A stretch of DNA of 7,595 nt from an uncultured bacterium (GCA_903864515.1 CAIPFZ010000034.1:1-7595), one strand, 5' to 3'. Shown: positions 1 through 6,302, counted from the first letter of the stretch. Notes: a model not told the origin generated them from the sequence alone. Numbers and translations: made by a program.

Positions 1-381
1 AATTGTAAGTTGCAGAACTGTAGCAAATGTAACCCAAAGCAAATATGGGATTTGAATGTAAGCAATCCATTTTACATGCGGATAAATTGCGTATATCGCC
101 CAGATTAGAGTTCCAAGTACAAGTAGAATATCCACCGCTGCAAGCAAATTATTTCTCAAACCAAATTGTATTGGTGTGAATATGAAATTAAAGAATAAGT
201 TCAAGACAAAAGGCAATGCAACAATCCATGGGAGTTGTTTTGTAAAGACCTTATAGAAGACTGTGCCAAAGCTTGCAAATATTAAGATGTAAAGCACTGT
301 CCAAACTGGACCAAAGAGATAACTAGGTGGAGACCATGTGGGTCTAATAAGTTGCGAGTACCAGTTGTAGGTATTGTTCAT
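1..381 (-). CDS. tspO: TspO/MBR family (tryptophan-rich sensory) membrane protein, 3' end cut by the window edge
   Basis: The reverse strand is open from an ATG at 381 to base 1 (127 codons, no stop), so the C-terminus lies outside the window. The translation is a polytopic membrane protein with TspO hallmarks: residues 16-31 (WSPPSYLFGPVWTVLY) match the conserved loop and start of the first helices; 60-77 (LNLFFNFIFTPIQFGLRN) match the family's LNxxWxPxFFGLRN block; 111-124 (IPYLLWVTFATVLQ) match the last helix. Family members have about 150-160 residues and five membrane helices; nearly all of that is present. The ...FATVLQLTI end suggests only a short tail, perhaps 5-30 residues, is missing. 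TspO proteins bind porphyrins and other hydrophobic ligands in the membrane; the role here is unknown. There is no SD sequence; a -10 box sits directly upstream, so the mRNA is probably leaderless. It is divergent from the GNAT gene. Family assignment is strong. Confidence 0.88.
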   Translation of the reverse strand, partial: MNNTYNWYSQLIRPTWSPPSYLFGPVWTVLYILIFASFGTVFYKVFTKQLPWIVALPFVLNLFFNFIFTPIQFGLRNNLLAAVDILLVLGTLIWAIYAIYPHVKWIAYIQIPYLLWVTFATVLQLTI

Positions 382-382
382 G

Positions 383-418
383 ATTATATTATAACACTAA
401 GTAATAATTTATGTTCAA
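383..418 (-). promoter_or_regulatory. Promoter of tspO, likely leaderless
   Basis: On the minus strand TTGAAC (418-413) is followed after 19 nt by TATAAT (393-388), with a second overlapping TATAAT at 388-383. The first -10 box would start transcription at about 381, exactly on the tspO ATG. The 19-nt spacer is slightly long. The leaderless reading is inference from spacing. Confidence 0.55.
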
Positions 419-434
419 ATTAACACATTATTGA

Positions 435-440
435 TATAAT
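435..440 (+). promoter_or_regulatory. -10 box of the GNAT gene, likely leaderless
   Basis: A perfect TATAAT lies 7 nt before the ATG at 448, so transcription would begin on or next to the start codon. No good -35 element is visible; TGTTCA at 412-417 has the right distance but matches poorly. It shares the 66-bp divergent spacer with the tspO promoter. Confidence 0.5.
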
Positions 441-447
441 CAATTAA

Positions 448-891
448 ATGATTAATTTAATCAAATTTAGAAAAGCAGATTCTTCCAAGATTGAAAACTG
501 GCTACAGGATGACAAAATTGGAATGGAATTTCTATCAACATATGCAAAGACAGATGATTATATTGATTTAATAGATTTTTCTAAAAGATATCTCTGGATA
601 ATAAATGACGACAAAGACAACTCAGATATCGGATTCTTTGATTTTGAGTTTGAAAGTTCAGAGGTTGGATATATCGTATTTTACATTGAACCAAATCACA
701 GAGGACAAGGTCTAGGTTTAGAAATTCTAAATAAGGCTCTAATACTGTCGGAATTAAGACAATGCAAGAAGATTGAAGCTGGAGTGGAGAACAATAATAC
801 AGCTTCCATTAAAACACTTGAACGAGCAGGCTTTAATTATTCATACACCGATGAGGATGGCATGTTGATGTATGATAGGCTGATACAATAA
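448..891 (+). CDS. GNAT family N-acetyltransferase
   Basis: A 147-residue protein of normal length for a stand-alone GNAT domain, and the only plus-strand gene. It would transfer an acetyl group from acetyl-CoA to an amine on an unknown substrate. Motif A is clear: the beta-strand EVGYIVFYIEP (72-82) is followed by the acetyl-CoA pyrophosphate loop RGQGLG (85-90, consensus R/QxxGxG/A). Motif B is the typical V-E-N-N-N-T-A-S-IKTLERAGF (113-129), where the Asn and the 'kxGF' end are characteristic. The N-terminal third is acidic and poorly conserved, as expected for the substrate-binding part. The start at 448 is supported by the -10 box just upstream; no SD is present. It converges with the operon that ends at 935, and the 43-bp gap shows no clear terminator for either side. 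Family certain, substrate not predictable. Confidence 0.88.
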   Translation: MINLIKFRKADSSKIENWLQDDKIGMEFLSTYAKTDDYIDLIDFSKRYLWIINDDKDNSDIGFFDFEFESSEVGYIVFYIEPNHRGQGLGLEILNKALILSELRQCKKIEAGVENNNTASIKTLERAGFNYSYTDEDGMLMYDRLIQ

Positions 892-934
892 GGTGGAGAC
901 AGACAAGTAATTAACTAAAATCCATATTCTAGGT

Positions 935-1603
935 TTATTTAATCCCCTTCAATTCCCTTCTAACAGTTTTATAATCTGGAATAGTTTTTGCAACAAGTGC
1001 CCAGAATTTTGCCGAGTGATTAAATTCACCCAGGTGACAAATTTCATGAACCACAAGATAGTCCGCGAGCTTATCGGGAATTATTGCAATTTTATAATTG
1101 AAATTTAGATTTCCATTTCTCGAGCAACTCCCCCATCTGGTTTTTTGATTTTTGATACTAATATTCTTATATTTGAAATTGTAAAAAGAATTCCAATAAA
1201 CAACCTTCTCTGTTGCAATTTTAAGTGCATCTTTTTTTAGACGTACATATTCTGCCTTTTGTTCTGCTTTAGAATTTCTTGGAACTTTTACAACATTTTT
1301 AAAATGATTTATTTTATCCAAGATCCAATTTGCTTTAAGTTTAATTAGACTTTCAATCATTGTTTGTGTCGCCCTTGGTGGTGCTGTAACAATGAATTCC
1401 CCACCAGCATGAATGGCAAGTCTGATGGATTTGGATCTAGGGTTTACACGAAGAGTATATTCAATTTCTTGACCAGTTAGTATGATTTGCCTTTGGGATA
1501 TTCTTATAGGCCTGGGGGTACGAGCTGGTGGGCCAACAGCTTTTAATGACTTTTTATGTAAAGTTTTTATCGCTCTTTTAAGTTTTTGGAAGGGGTGGGG
1601 CAT
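935..1603 (-). CDS. YgjP-like zinc metallopeptidase (DUF45/COG1451), last gene of the restriction operon
   Basis: A 222-residue protein with a complete DUF45 domain of the E. coli YgjP type. Residues 41-76 form the usual N-terminal beta-rich part ending in TAPP. The signature RWGSC (156-160) precedes the zincin helix VVHEICHL (184-191), where H186, E187 and H190 are the HExxH zinc and catalytic residues. NHSAKFWALV (195-204) and IPDYK (208-212) complete the family block. All key residues are intact, so it should be an active cytoplasmic peptidase; the substrate is unknown. Residues 1-35 are a basic, Pro-rich extension outside the usual domain; the ATG at 1603 is the only Met before residue 82, so the true start could be a non-ATG codon further in. 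The gene starts 17 nt after the stop of the upstream methyltransferase and probably shares its mRNA. From memory, DUF45 proteins often sit beside type I restriction genes; a role in restriction control is inference. Confidence 0.88.
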   Translation of the reverse strand: MPHPFQKLKRAIKTLHKKSLKAVGPPARTPRPIRISQRQIILTGQEIEYTLRVNPRSKSIRLAIHAGGEFIVTAPPRATQTMIESLIKLKANWILDKINHFKNVVKVPRNSKAEQKAEYVRLKKDALKIATEKVVYWNSFYNFKYKNISIKNQKTRWGSCSRNGNLNFNYKIAIIPDKLADYLVVHEICHLGEFNHSAKFWALVAKTIPDYKTVRRELKGIK

Positions 1604-1620
1604 TATTAAGAAGTTAGATT

Positions 1621-2385
1621 CTATACCTTTTGGAAAACAAACAAATGCTCATGCATTATTAGCAAGAAATTTGCATCCTTAGACTTATTCACCCAAAAAC
1701 CTGTAGCCTTACAATTAAATTGCCTTTTAATAATGTCTTCTTTTAACTGAAAACCTGCGCCCAAAAATTTCTGCATTACTTTAAAAGCAAGTGGTTGATA
1801 CATTTTATTGCGCCTTGTGTCCCCTATTAAAATCGCACAGTATTTTTCCTTTTTTAAGACCCTAAATAGTTCTTTGGCTACCAAACCAACTTCATCGACA
1901 AATTTATCGATATTATGAATATTGGATAAATCTTCTAATATTTCCTCGCCTTCACTATATTTTATAATATCTGCATACGGAGGGTGAGTAAGTATAAAGT
2001 CTATTTCTTCATTTTTGATGAAATTCAAATCTCTTGCATCACATTTAACAATTCTTTGTTTAGACATATTTGGAACATCAAATTCAAGAGCTTTTCTTGT
2101 TCTCTCCAACGCTTTTTCATTCACATCAACACAAGTAATGTGACGATTAAGTATTTTTGCCTCTATTGCAGTAGTTCCACCACCAATCATGCAATCTAGT
2201 AAATGATCTTTTTCTTTCGAATATCTAAGTATTAGATTTCTAACAACTTCAGGCGCCCAATTTCCCCGCCAGTCTGATTTGTGGGTCGCCCAAGAACCCC
2301 TACGAGGAAAAGCCCAGACTGTTGTACATTCTAGATCAAATTCTTCGGGATGTAGGTTGAGTTTTTTATCTATCTTTGATGACAT
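1621..2385 (-). CDS. SAM-dependent DNA methyltransferase (N6-A or N4-C type), unrelated in architecture to DpnA
   Basis: Fourth gene of the operon; 254 residues from the chosen start. A TTG at 2397 in the same frame would add four residues (MVIN) and overlap the endonuclease gene by 7 nt; I prefer the ATG at 2385, 5 nt after the endonuclease stop, because neither has an SD. Numbering from the TTG: SAM-binding motif I is LLDCMIGGGTT (66-76), followed by the acidic strand end CVDVNEKAL (89-97) and CDARDL (119-124). The catalytic motif IV is THPPYADIIKYS (137-148), a variant of (D/N/S)PPY with His first. The N-terminal WAFPRRGSWATHKSDWRGNW (28-47) precedes motif I. The motif order (I before IV) differs from DpnA, where the DPPY motif comes first. 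I recall similar proteins with a THPPY motif in thermophiles and archaea, where the family is annotated only as DNA methyltransferase. The base and site methylated cannot be predicted. Confidence 0.85.
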   Translation of the reverse strand: MSSKIDKKLNLHPEEFDLECTTVWAFPRRGSWATHKSDWRGNWAPEVVRNLILRYSKEKDHLLDCMIGGGTTAIEAKILNRHITCVDVNEKALERTRKALEFDVPNMSKQRIVKCDARDLNFIKNEEIDFILTHPPYADIIKYSEGEEILEDLSNIHNIDKFVDEVGLVAKELFRVLKKEKYCAILIGDTRRNKMYQPLAFKVMQKFLGAGFQLKEDIIKRQFNCKATGFWVNKSKDANFLLIMHEHLFVFQKV

Positions 2386-2390
2386 ATTAA

Positions 2391-3248
2391 TTACCAATTA
2401 AGGTTATCTAAAACATTTTTCTCTAGCATACTAAGGTTGAAGACATATTCATTGTGATTATATGTTTCTTCAAGTGGTCTTTTTGCTGTATTCCAGCCAA
2501 GACCATCTGTTATCCATATAAAATCTATACCCTGTGCTTTTAACTCATCATAAAGATTACGAAATTCACCGCAGACTGCTTTTAATTTCGAACCCCCACC
2601 GTTGTAAAAATTAGTCTCAAATAGCTTTATTTTTTTATTTTCTGGATTATATACAGCAAAATCAAAGCTTCTGGAAGTTTTATCAACATTGACAACAACA
2701 CCCCACTTAACCTTCATTTTACGAGCTTTGGCTTGTGTCATATATTCATAACCTCTTTTTTCCGTAAAATCTTTTATAAAAGCCTCTACGATATTTTCCA
2801 TAAGCCTTCCACCTCTATTTTTTCTTCCATTACTGTCTAACCCAACTTCAACACCAACAACATAATCGACTAAATTTTTTATTCCTTCTTTTTTAAACAG
2901 ACTCAATAAACCAGACTTTTCTAAAAATTCAAATTGTTTTTCAGTATCGCTTGAGTCTGCTGAAAAATCAAAGAATTCAGAACTTTTGGCAACCTTGTCA
3001 AAAACCTCAAGGTTATTCTCTCTAACGGCTAATAGAATTGGTAAGGCACTTATTATATCAGGATTTGAATTACATAATTTCTTAAATTCAAATTTTAAAT
3101 CTTCCTTTCCCAAGAGATAGTTTAATTTATTAAGAGTTATTTCTAAATCAGAAGAATTAGAAAAAACTTTATTCCAGTTTATAAAATAGTCCCAAGTCTT
3201 GATTGAATTTTTGAATGTATTTATAAGCGTATTAAAATCATTTTTCAT
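2391..3248 (-). CDS. DpnII/MboI-family type II restriction endonuclease, expected to cut unmethylated GATC
   Basis: Third gene of the operon, 285 residues, essentially the same length as pneumococcal DpnII (288). The family signature block is strong: KNLVDYVVGVEVGLDSNGRKN (124-144) then GGRLMENIV (146-154). The PD-(D/E)xK core follows as FDFAVYNP (195-202) and KLFETNFYNGGGSKL (208-222); D196 and E211 are the likely metal ligands, with Asn (N213) where the motif usually has Lys, as I recall for DpnII itself. FIWITDGLGW (243-252) and the C-terminal NLSMLEKNVLDNLNW (271-285) also match. It would cleave GATC lacking N6-methyladenine, with the first gene of the operon as protecting methyltransferase. 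It starts 9 nt after the gmrSD stop behind an A-rich leader without SD. Length and motifs are intact, so it should be active. The identification rests on recalled family sequence rather than a search. Confidence 0.92.
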   Translation of the reverse strand: MKNDFNTLINTFKNSIKTWDYFINWNKVFSNSSDLEITLNKLNYLLGKEDLKFEFKKLCNSNPDIISALPILLAVRENNLEVFDKVAKSSEFFDFSADSSDTEKQFEFLEKSGLLSLFKKEGIKNLVDYVVGVEVGLDSNGRKNRGGRLMENIVEAFIKDFTEKRGYEYMTQAKARKMKVKWGVVVNVDKTSRSFDFAVYNPENKKIKLFETNFYNGGGSKLKAVCGEFRNLYDELKAQGIDFIWITDGLGWNTAKRPLEETYNHNEYVFNLSMLEKNVLDNLNW

Positions 3249-3257
3249 TTTTGTTTG

Positions 3258-4988
3258 TTATATTAATAAATTATTTTTATATTTTTCGTATATGATACCA
3301 GCTATAATCATACCTCTAGGAATAATAGCTTGTTCCACAGGATCACTTGAATTAAATTTATCGCCCCAATCGCATTTTAGTTGAGTATTTGATGTATATC
3401 GACTATATCTGTATGCTTCTTGATATTTACAATCAAAATTCTTAGAACCAGCATCATTATTTAAAGTATCTTTCAGAAGAGTTAAATTACCTATTCTACC
3501 GACGTACATACGAACTATATTTTTGTCTTCTATGCTAATCCATTCATCTTGATTATTTTCGGGGACAATGTGCTCAGTTTCAATATTACTGTCTGAACCT
3601 TGACCGACAGACAATAAATATTCATCCAGAATATATCTAATCATATTTCTATCGTCTTTTTGATAATCAATAGAATTACTAAAGTCATAAGTAAAATCAT
3701 CCTTTAAATTTGAAATCTTTGCGCCTAATAATTTAAAAAAAGTATCCATCTTTTCCTTAAACTTATTATAACTTAAATGCTTAATATCTTTACAAATCGC
3801 AGCGAAATCTCTTTCAAAATATGAGGGGCTTATTTTTGTATATTTAACTATAAGCAAGAAATTCCAAAGTTTTTCTAAGTGTTCAGAAAATGTAACCCCA
3901 CGAGCATGATACCTTGGCTCATCTTTACCATATTTATACAATGACAATAACACAGAATAAACCTGCTCTATTTCTAAACACTTCATGAAATAAATGAAGT
4001 TTTGTATTCTTTGCCACGATTCACCTGCAATGGATAAATTAAAATCACCTTTATTAATATTAGATGTTCTAAAAGATATATATATTTCAGAACAACTTTT
4101 TAATTCAACTATGTAGTCAATCAGATCGACAGCAGAAGCATCCGACTTATTTACAACCTCCTTTTTAATAGTCTTAAATAATTCAGCGTTTCCAATATAT
4201 CCACCATCCGAAAACATTTGATAACGAAGAAATTTATTAAACCAACCAATATTGGTAGTCTCAAAGTTCTTTTCGAGAGAATTCCACACCTCTATGGCTG
4301 TATTAATTTTAGATTCGTCTAAATTTTTAATCTTACCAAGGATTGCATTTTTTGTTAGCTCAACAGCAGATAAAGATAGTCCATTCGAATTAAGACCTTC
4401 AAATAGCTGATAAGCATCCTCATCGGATTCTGATTTAATCACGACAAATTCCAAAGTTAATAAGCTTGAAGTAAAGGCCTCCACGTTTTCTAGTTCACTA
4501 ATTAACCTTTTAATACTATTATATGACTTAAACAATATCAGCTGACTCTTATCCAATGATTGTTCTGGAATTTCTTTATCATTTATAATTGCCTCGTAAA
4601 TACTTTGCAGATTTTCTTTTTGGAATAAAATTCTTGATGTTCTATGGCTCGGATCCGCCCAAATTAAATTGATTAAATCATTACTATTGGCATTTTCTAC
4701 GCTAGTTAAGGCCTTTGATATCAAAGATAACGTAACTAAGCGCTGCTGTCCATCAACAATCTTAGATCTATTATTTCCATCCTTTACGATGACAATATTA
4801 CCTAAATAGTAATTATTTCCATTCTCTTTAATGGAATTAAAAATATCTTTTATATTACTATTTGTCCACACATAGTTTCTTTGAAATTCAGGAATTACCA
4901 ATTTATTACAAGCTATATCGTCATATTCATCCGATACAGATGTTAAAAAACTTTTATAGTCAATATTTCTAGCAATGCGATCGCTCAT
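3258..4988 (-). CDS. gmrSD: GmrSD-like fused DUF262-DUF1524 protein (type IV restriction type)
   Basis: Second gene of the operon, 576 residues, the normal size for a single-chain GmrS-GmrD. The N-terminal DUF262 (ParB/sulfiredoxin-like NTPase) domain shows VIPEFQRNYVW (31-41) and the hallmark IVDGQQRLVTL (77-87, with D79, G80, Q81, Q82, R83), then FEGLNSNGLSLSAVELTKN (196-214). The middle (215-460) is helical and variable. The C-terminal DUF1524 domain carries the His-Me-finger nuclease motif TEHIVPENN (471-479, H473 and P476) and the family block GRIGNLTLLKDTLNNDAGSKNF (497-518). In GmrSD of E. coli CT596 this pair uses NTP to cut DNA with glucosylated hydroxymethylcytosine; related proteins target other modifications or form parts of larger systems. 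All key residues are present. Its place between the methyltransferase and endonuclease of a DpnII-type system is unusual and implies shared expression. It starts 3 nt after the dam stop, with no SD at normal distance. The region looks AT-richer than the flanking housekeeping genes. Confidence 0.9.
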   Translation of the reverse strand: MSDRIARNIDYKSFLTSVSDEYDDIACNKLVIPEFQRNYVWTNSNIKDIFNSIKENGNNYYLGNIVIVKDGNNRSKIVDGQQRLVTLSLISKALTSVENANSNDLINLIWADPSHRTSRILFQKENLQSIYEAIINDKEIPEQSLDKSQLILFKSYNSIKRLISELENVEAFTSSLLTLEFVVIKSESDEDAYQLFEGLNSNGLSLSAVELTKNAILGKIKNLDESKINTAIEVWNSLEKNFETTNIGWFNKFLRYQMFSDGGYIGNAELFKTIKKEVVNKSDASAVDLIDYIVELKSCSEIYISFRTSNINKGDFNLSIAGESWQRIQNFIYFMKCLEIEQVYSVLLSLYKYGKDEPRYHARGVTFSEHLEKLWNFLLIVKYTKISPSYFERDFAAICKDIKHLSYNKFKEKMDTFFKLLGAKISNLKDDFTYDFSNSIDYQKDDRNMIRYILDEYLLSVGQGSDSNIETEHIVPENNQDEWISIEDKNIVRMYVGRIGNLTLLKDTLNNDAGSKNFDCKYQEAYRYSRYTSNTQLKCDWGDKFNSSDPVEQAIIPRGMIIAGIIYEKYKNNLLI

Positions 4989-4991
4989 AAA

Positions 4992-5954
4992 TTAATAATT
5001 AATTACTAACACCTCCTTAATCTTCCCCCTCCCCGAACTCTTTGAATTAATCGCACGTCCAGCATCAACCTTTGTAATCCTAACTCCAAACTTCTCAAGC
5101 TCACTATATATTTTGTTAATAAATGGAGTATCTGAGTTTGAAAGCATCACCAGACAGCCTCTCTTGTGAAGCTCAAGGAAAGTGTCTCTTAATTCAATCT
5201 GTTCTTTATCCAAAAACGCATCTTTTGTATATGAAGTAAAAGAAGCAGTTTTACTTACCGGATAGTAAGGTGGATCAAAATAAATGAAATCACCTTTCTT
5301 TGCATTTTTGATAATTTCCTTATAATCCTGATTCTTAATTTCAACCCCCTTCAATGATTCTGAAACCCTGCGCAGATTTACTTCATCACAAATCATTGGA
5401 TTACTATATGCACCAAAAGGCACATTAAATCCCCCCTTAGAATTCACTCGATACATTCCATTAAAACATGTTCTATTGAGATAAATAAAACGAGATGCAA
5501 TTTCTAAGTCAGATAATTTATCTGGATCTTTAGCACGAATCTCTAAATAAAAGTCTTTGTCATACTTATACTTCTTTAGTGACTTTATCAAAGATTCAAC
5601 ATTATTTTTAATCACATTATATGTAACAACAAGCTCCCTGTTAAGATCAGACAAAAATGCCTGTCTAGGAAGTAGGTCAAAAAATACAGCACCCCCACCG
5701 ACAAAAGGCTCAAAATATCTATTTATCTTTGGATTAAATTTCTCTGGTGGATATAATTTTAGATCTCTAAATTGCTTTAGAAGTTGTCTTTTACCACCAA
5801 CCCATTTTACAAAAGGCTTCGGCTTGTCAATAATCAACTTTTTTGCATCCTCAATGTAGTTATTTCCAGCCACACGATCAGCTACACTATGGGCATAGAT
5901 ATAGTTTATATTCAGGCGATTACTTATTTCTTCTATTTTTTGATTTCTTGTCAT
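4992..5954 (-). CDS. dam: DpnM/Dam-type DNA adenine N6-methyltransferase (GATC)
   Basis: First gene of the operon, 320 residues. It is a class D12 (alpha group) adenine methyltransferase close to DpnM: KPFVKWVGGKRQLL (46-59, motif X), RYFEPFVGGGAVFFDL (79-94, motif I, SAM binding), RTCFNGMYRVNSKGGFNVPFG (161-181), the catalytic GDFIYFDPPYYP (221-232, motif IV, DPPY 227-230) and SSGRGKIKEVLVINY at the C-terminus. It would methylate GATC and so protect the host from the DpnII-family enzyme of the same operon. It is about 36-40 residues longer than DpnM at the N-terminus: residues 1-40 form a helical, charged extension (IEEISNRL...AHSVADRV...YIEDAKKL) of unknown use, a little like a UBA-type three-helix unit (weak). 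The ATG at 5954 is the only Met before residue 167, so the start is secure. AGGTGA directly abuts this ATG, too close for an efficient SD, while an extended -10 box lies 8 nt upstream. Confidence 0.93.
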   Translation of the reverse strand: MTRNQKIEEISNRLNINYIYAHSVADRVAGNNYIEDAKKLIIDKPKPFVKWVGGKRQLLKQFRDLKLYPPEKFNPKINRYFEPFVGGGAVFFDLLPRQAFLSDLNRELVVTYNVIKNNVESLIKSLKKYKYDKDFYLEIRAKDPDKLSDLEIASRFIYLNRTCFNGMYRVNSKGGFNVPFGAYSNPMICDEVNLRRVSESLKGVEIKNQDYKEIIKNAKKGDFIYFDPPYYPVSKTASFTSYTKDAFLDKEQIELRDTFLELHKRGCLVMLSNSDTPFINKIYSELEKFGVRITKVDAGRAINSKSSGRGKIKEVLVINY

Positions 5955-5962
5955 TCACCTGA

Positions 5963-5968
5963 ATTATA
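5963..5968 (-). promoter_or_regulatory. Extended -10 promoter of the restriction operon
   Basis: Read on the minus strand, TGGTATAAT is a perfect -10 box (5968-5963) with a TGn extension. The expected start of transcription is about 5956-5955, so the dam mRNA would have a leader of at most one or two bases. The -35 region (around 5991-5986) has no TTGACA-like match, as allowed for extended -10 promoters. It is the only strong promoter seen upstream of the five genes. Confidence 0.65.
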
Positions 5969-5992
5969 CCACCATTCTATAGATTACCACCA
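5967..5992. repeat. Symmetric repeat over the operon promoter, possible operator
   Basis: Two identical 8-mers TACCACCA (5967-5974 and 5985-5992) flank the perfect palindrome TCTATAGA (5976-5983), each separated from it by a single T. The period is 18 bp. One copy overlaps the -10 box and the other the -35 position of the dam promoter, so a bound protein would block RNA polymerase. No control (C) protein gene is seen in the window; the methyltransferase itself is one possible binder. Confidence 0.5.
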
Positions 5993-6050
5993 CTTTACAT
6001 ACTTGATATTATAAGACTCAAAGCTGAAGAAAATCTGGAGATTTTGGGAG

Positions 6051-6059
6051 TTATCCACA
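6051..6059 (+). other. Consensus DnaA box (TTATCCACA)
   Basis: A perfect match to the E. coli strong DnaA box. Near matches with one mismatch lie at 6290-6298 (ATATCCACA), 6480-6488 (minus strand, TTATTCACT) and 7148-7156 (TTATCCCCA), all in the non-coding stretches. A single 9-mer match can arise by chance. Confidence 0.35.
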
Positions 6060-6091
6060 CATCGAATAGTCTTTGTATATAATAGAAATGC

Positions 6092-6122
6092 AAAAACCTT
6101 CTGCTGTAGACAAAAGGCTTTT
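6092..6122 (-). terminator. Intrinsic terminator of the 40-aa gene, probably bidirectional
   Basis: On the minus strand a 12-bp stem (arms 6122-6111 and 6103-6092) with two G-U pairs encloses a 7-nt loop (6110-6104). Its core is CCTTTTG/CAGAAGG and it ends in five Ts. The complementary A-run on the other side gives T-rich sequence on the plus strand as well. It lies 10 bp after the stop of the 40-aa gene and insulates that gene from the restriction operon. Confidence 0.75.
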
Positions 6123-6132
6123 ATTTTGCTAA

Positions 6133-6255
6133 TTATCTTTTGACAAATCTTTTGTATGTTGTCTTTGGATGTTTTACCGCGTAATCTTTACTAACGATTA
6201 CACCTGTATCCGCAGATGCATATTGGGGCACCCCCTTATTTTTGGTTTTAGCCAT
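6133..6255 (-). CDS. Small basic protein of 40 aa with a SA-x-TG...KHPKTT motif, function unknown
   Basis: ATG at 6255, TAA at 6135-6133. The product is 40 residues and strongly basic: it starts MAKTKNKG, continues YASADTGVIVSKDYAVKHPKTT (13-34) and ends KRFVKR. The pattern Y-x-S-A-x-T-G-x-x-V-(S/T)-K-x-Y-A-x-K-H-P-K-T-T resembles a widespread family of tiny bacterial proteins (about 40-70 aa) with YRSAxTGxxVTKxxAxxHPxTT, which I recall from many genomes as uncharacterised. No membrane segment or metal-binding cluster is visible. The gene has its own promoter (6303-6332) and intrinsic terminator (6092-6122), so it is monocistronic; a weak AGG lies 6 nt before the ATG. Complete transcription signals and the recognisable motif argue that it is real despite its length. 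Function cannot be inferred; small size and basic charge would allow nucleic-acid binding. Confidence 0.72.
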   Translation of the reverse strand: MAKTKNKGVPQYASADTGVIVSKDYAVKHPKTTYKRFVKR

Positions 6256-6302
6256 TTTTAGCCTAAAGAGACAATTGTTCCCTAAAAAGATATCCACACA
6301 TT

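Noticed and set aside
892..934. Possible terminator in the convergent gap between the GNAT and metallopeptidase genes
   Set aside because: Only a weak, bulged pairing is present and there is no T-run on either strand.
1482..1682. Plus-strand open frame opposite the metallopeptidase gene
   Set aside because: It lies antisense to two well-supported genes, has no recognisable motif and no promoter or SD.
4977..4984. GCGATCGC palindrome (HIP1-like) at the gmrSD start
   Set aside because: A single copy that falls in coding sequence; it is not iterated as in cyanobacteria.
5557..6014. Two overlapping plus-strand open frames opposite dam
   Set aside because: They are shadows of the conserved Dam-type gene and its promoter, with no protein-like pattern of their own.
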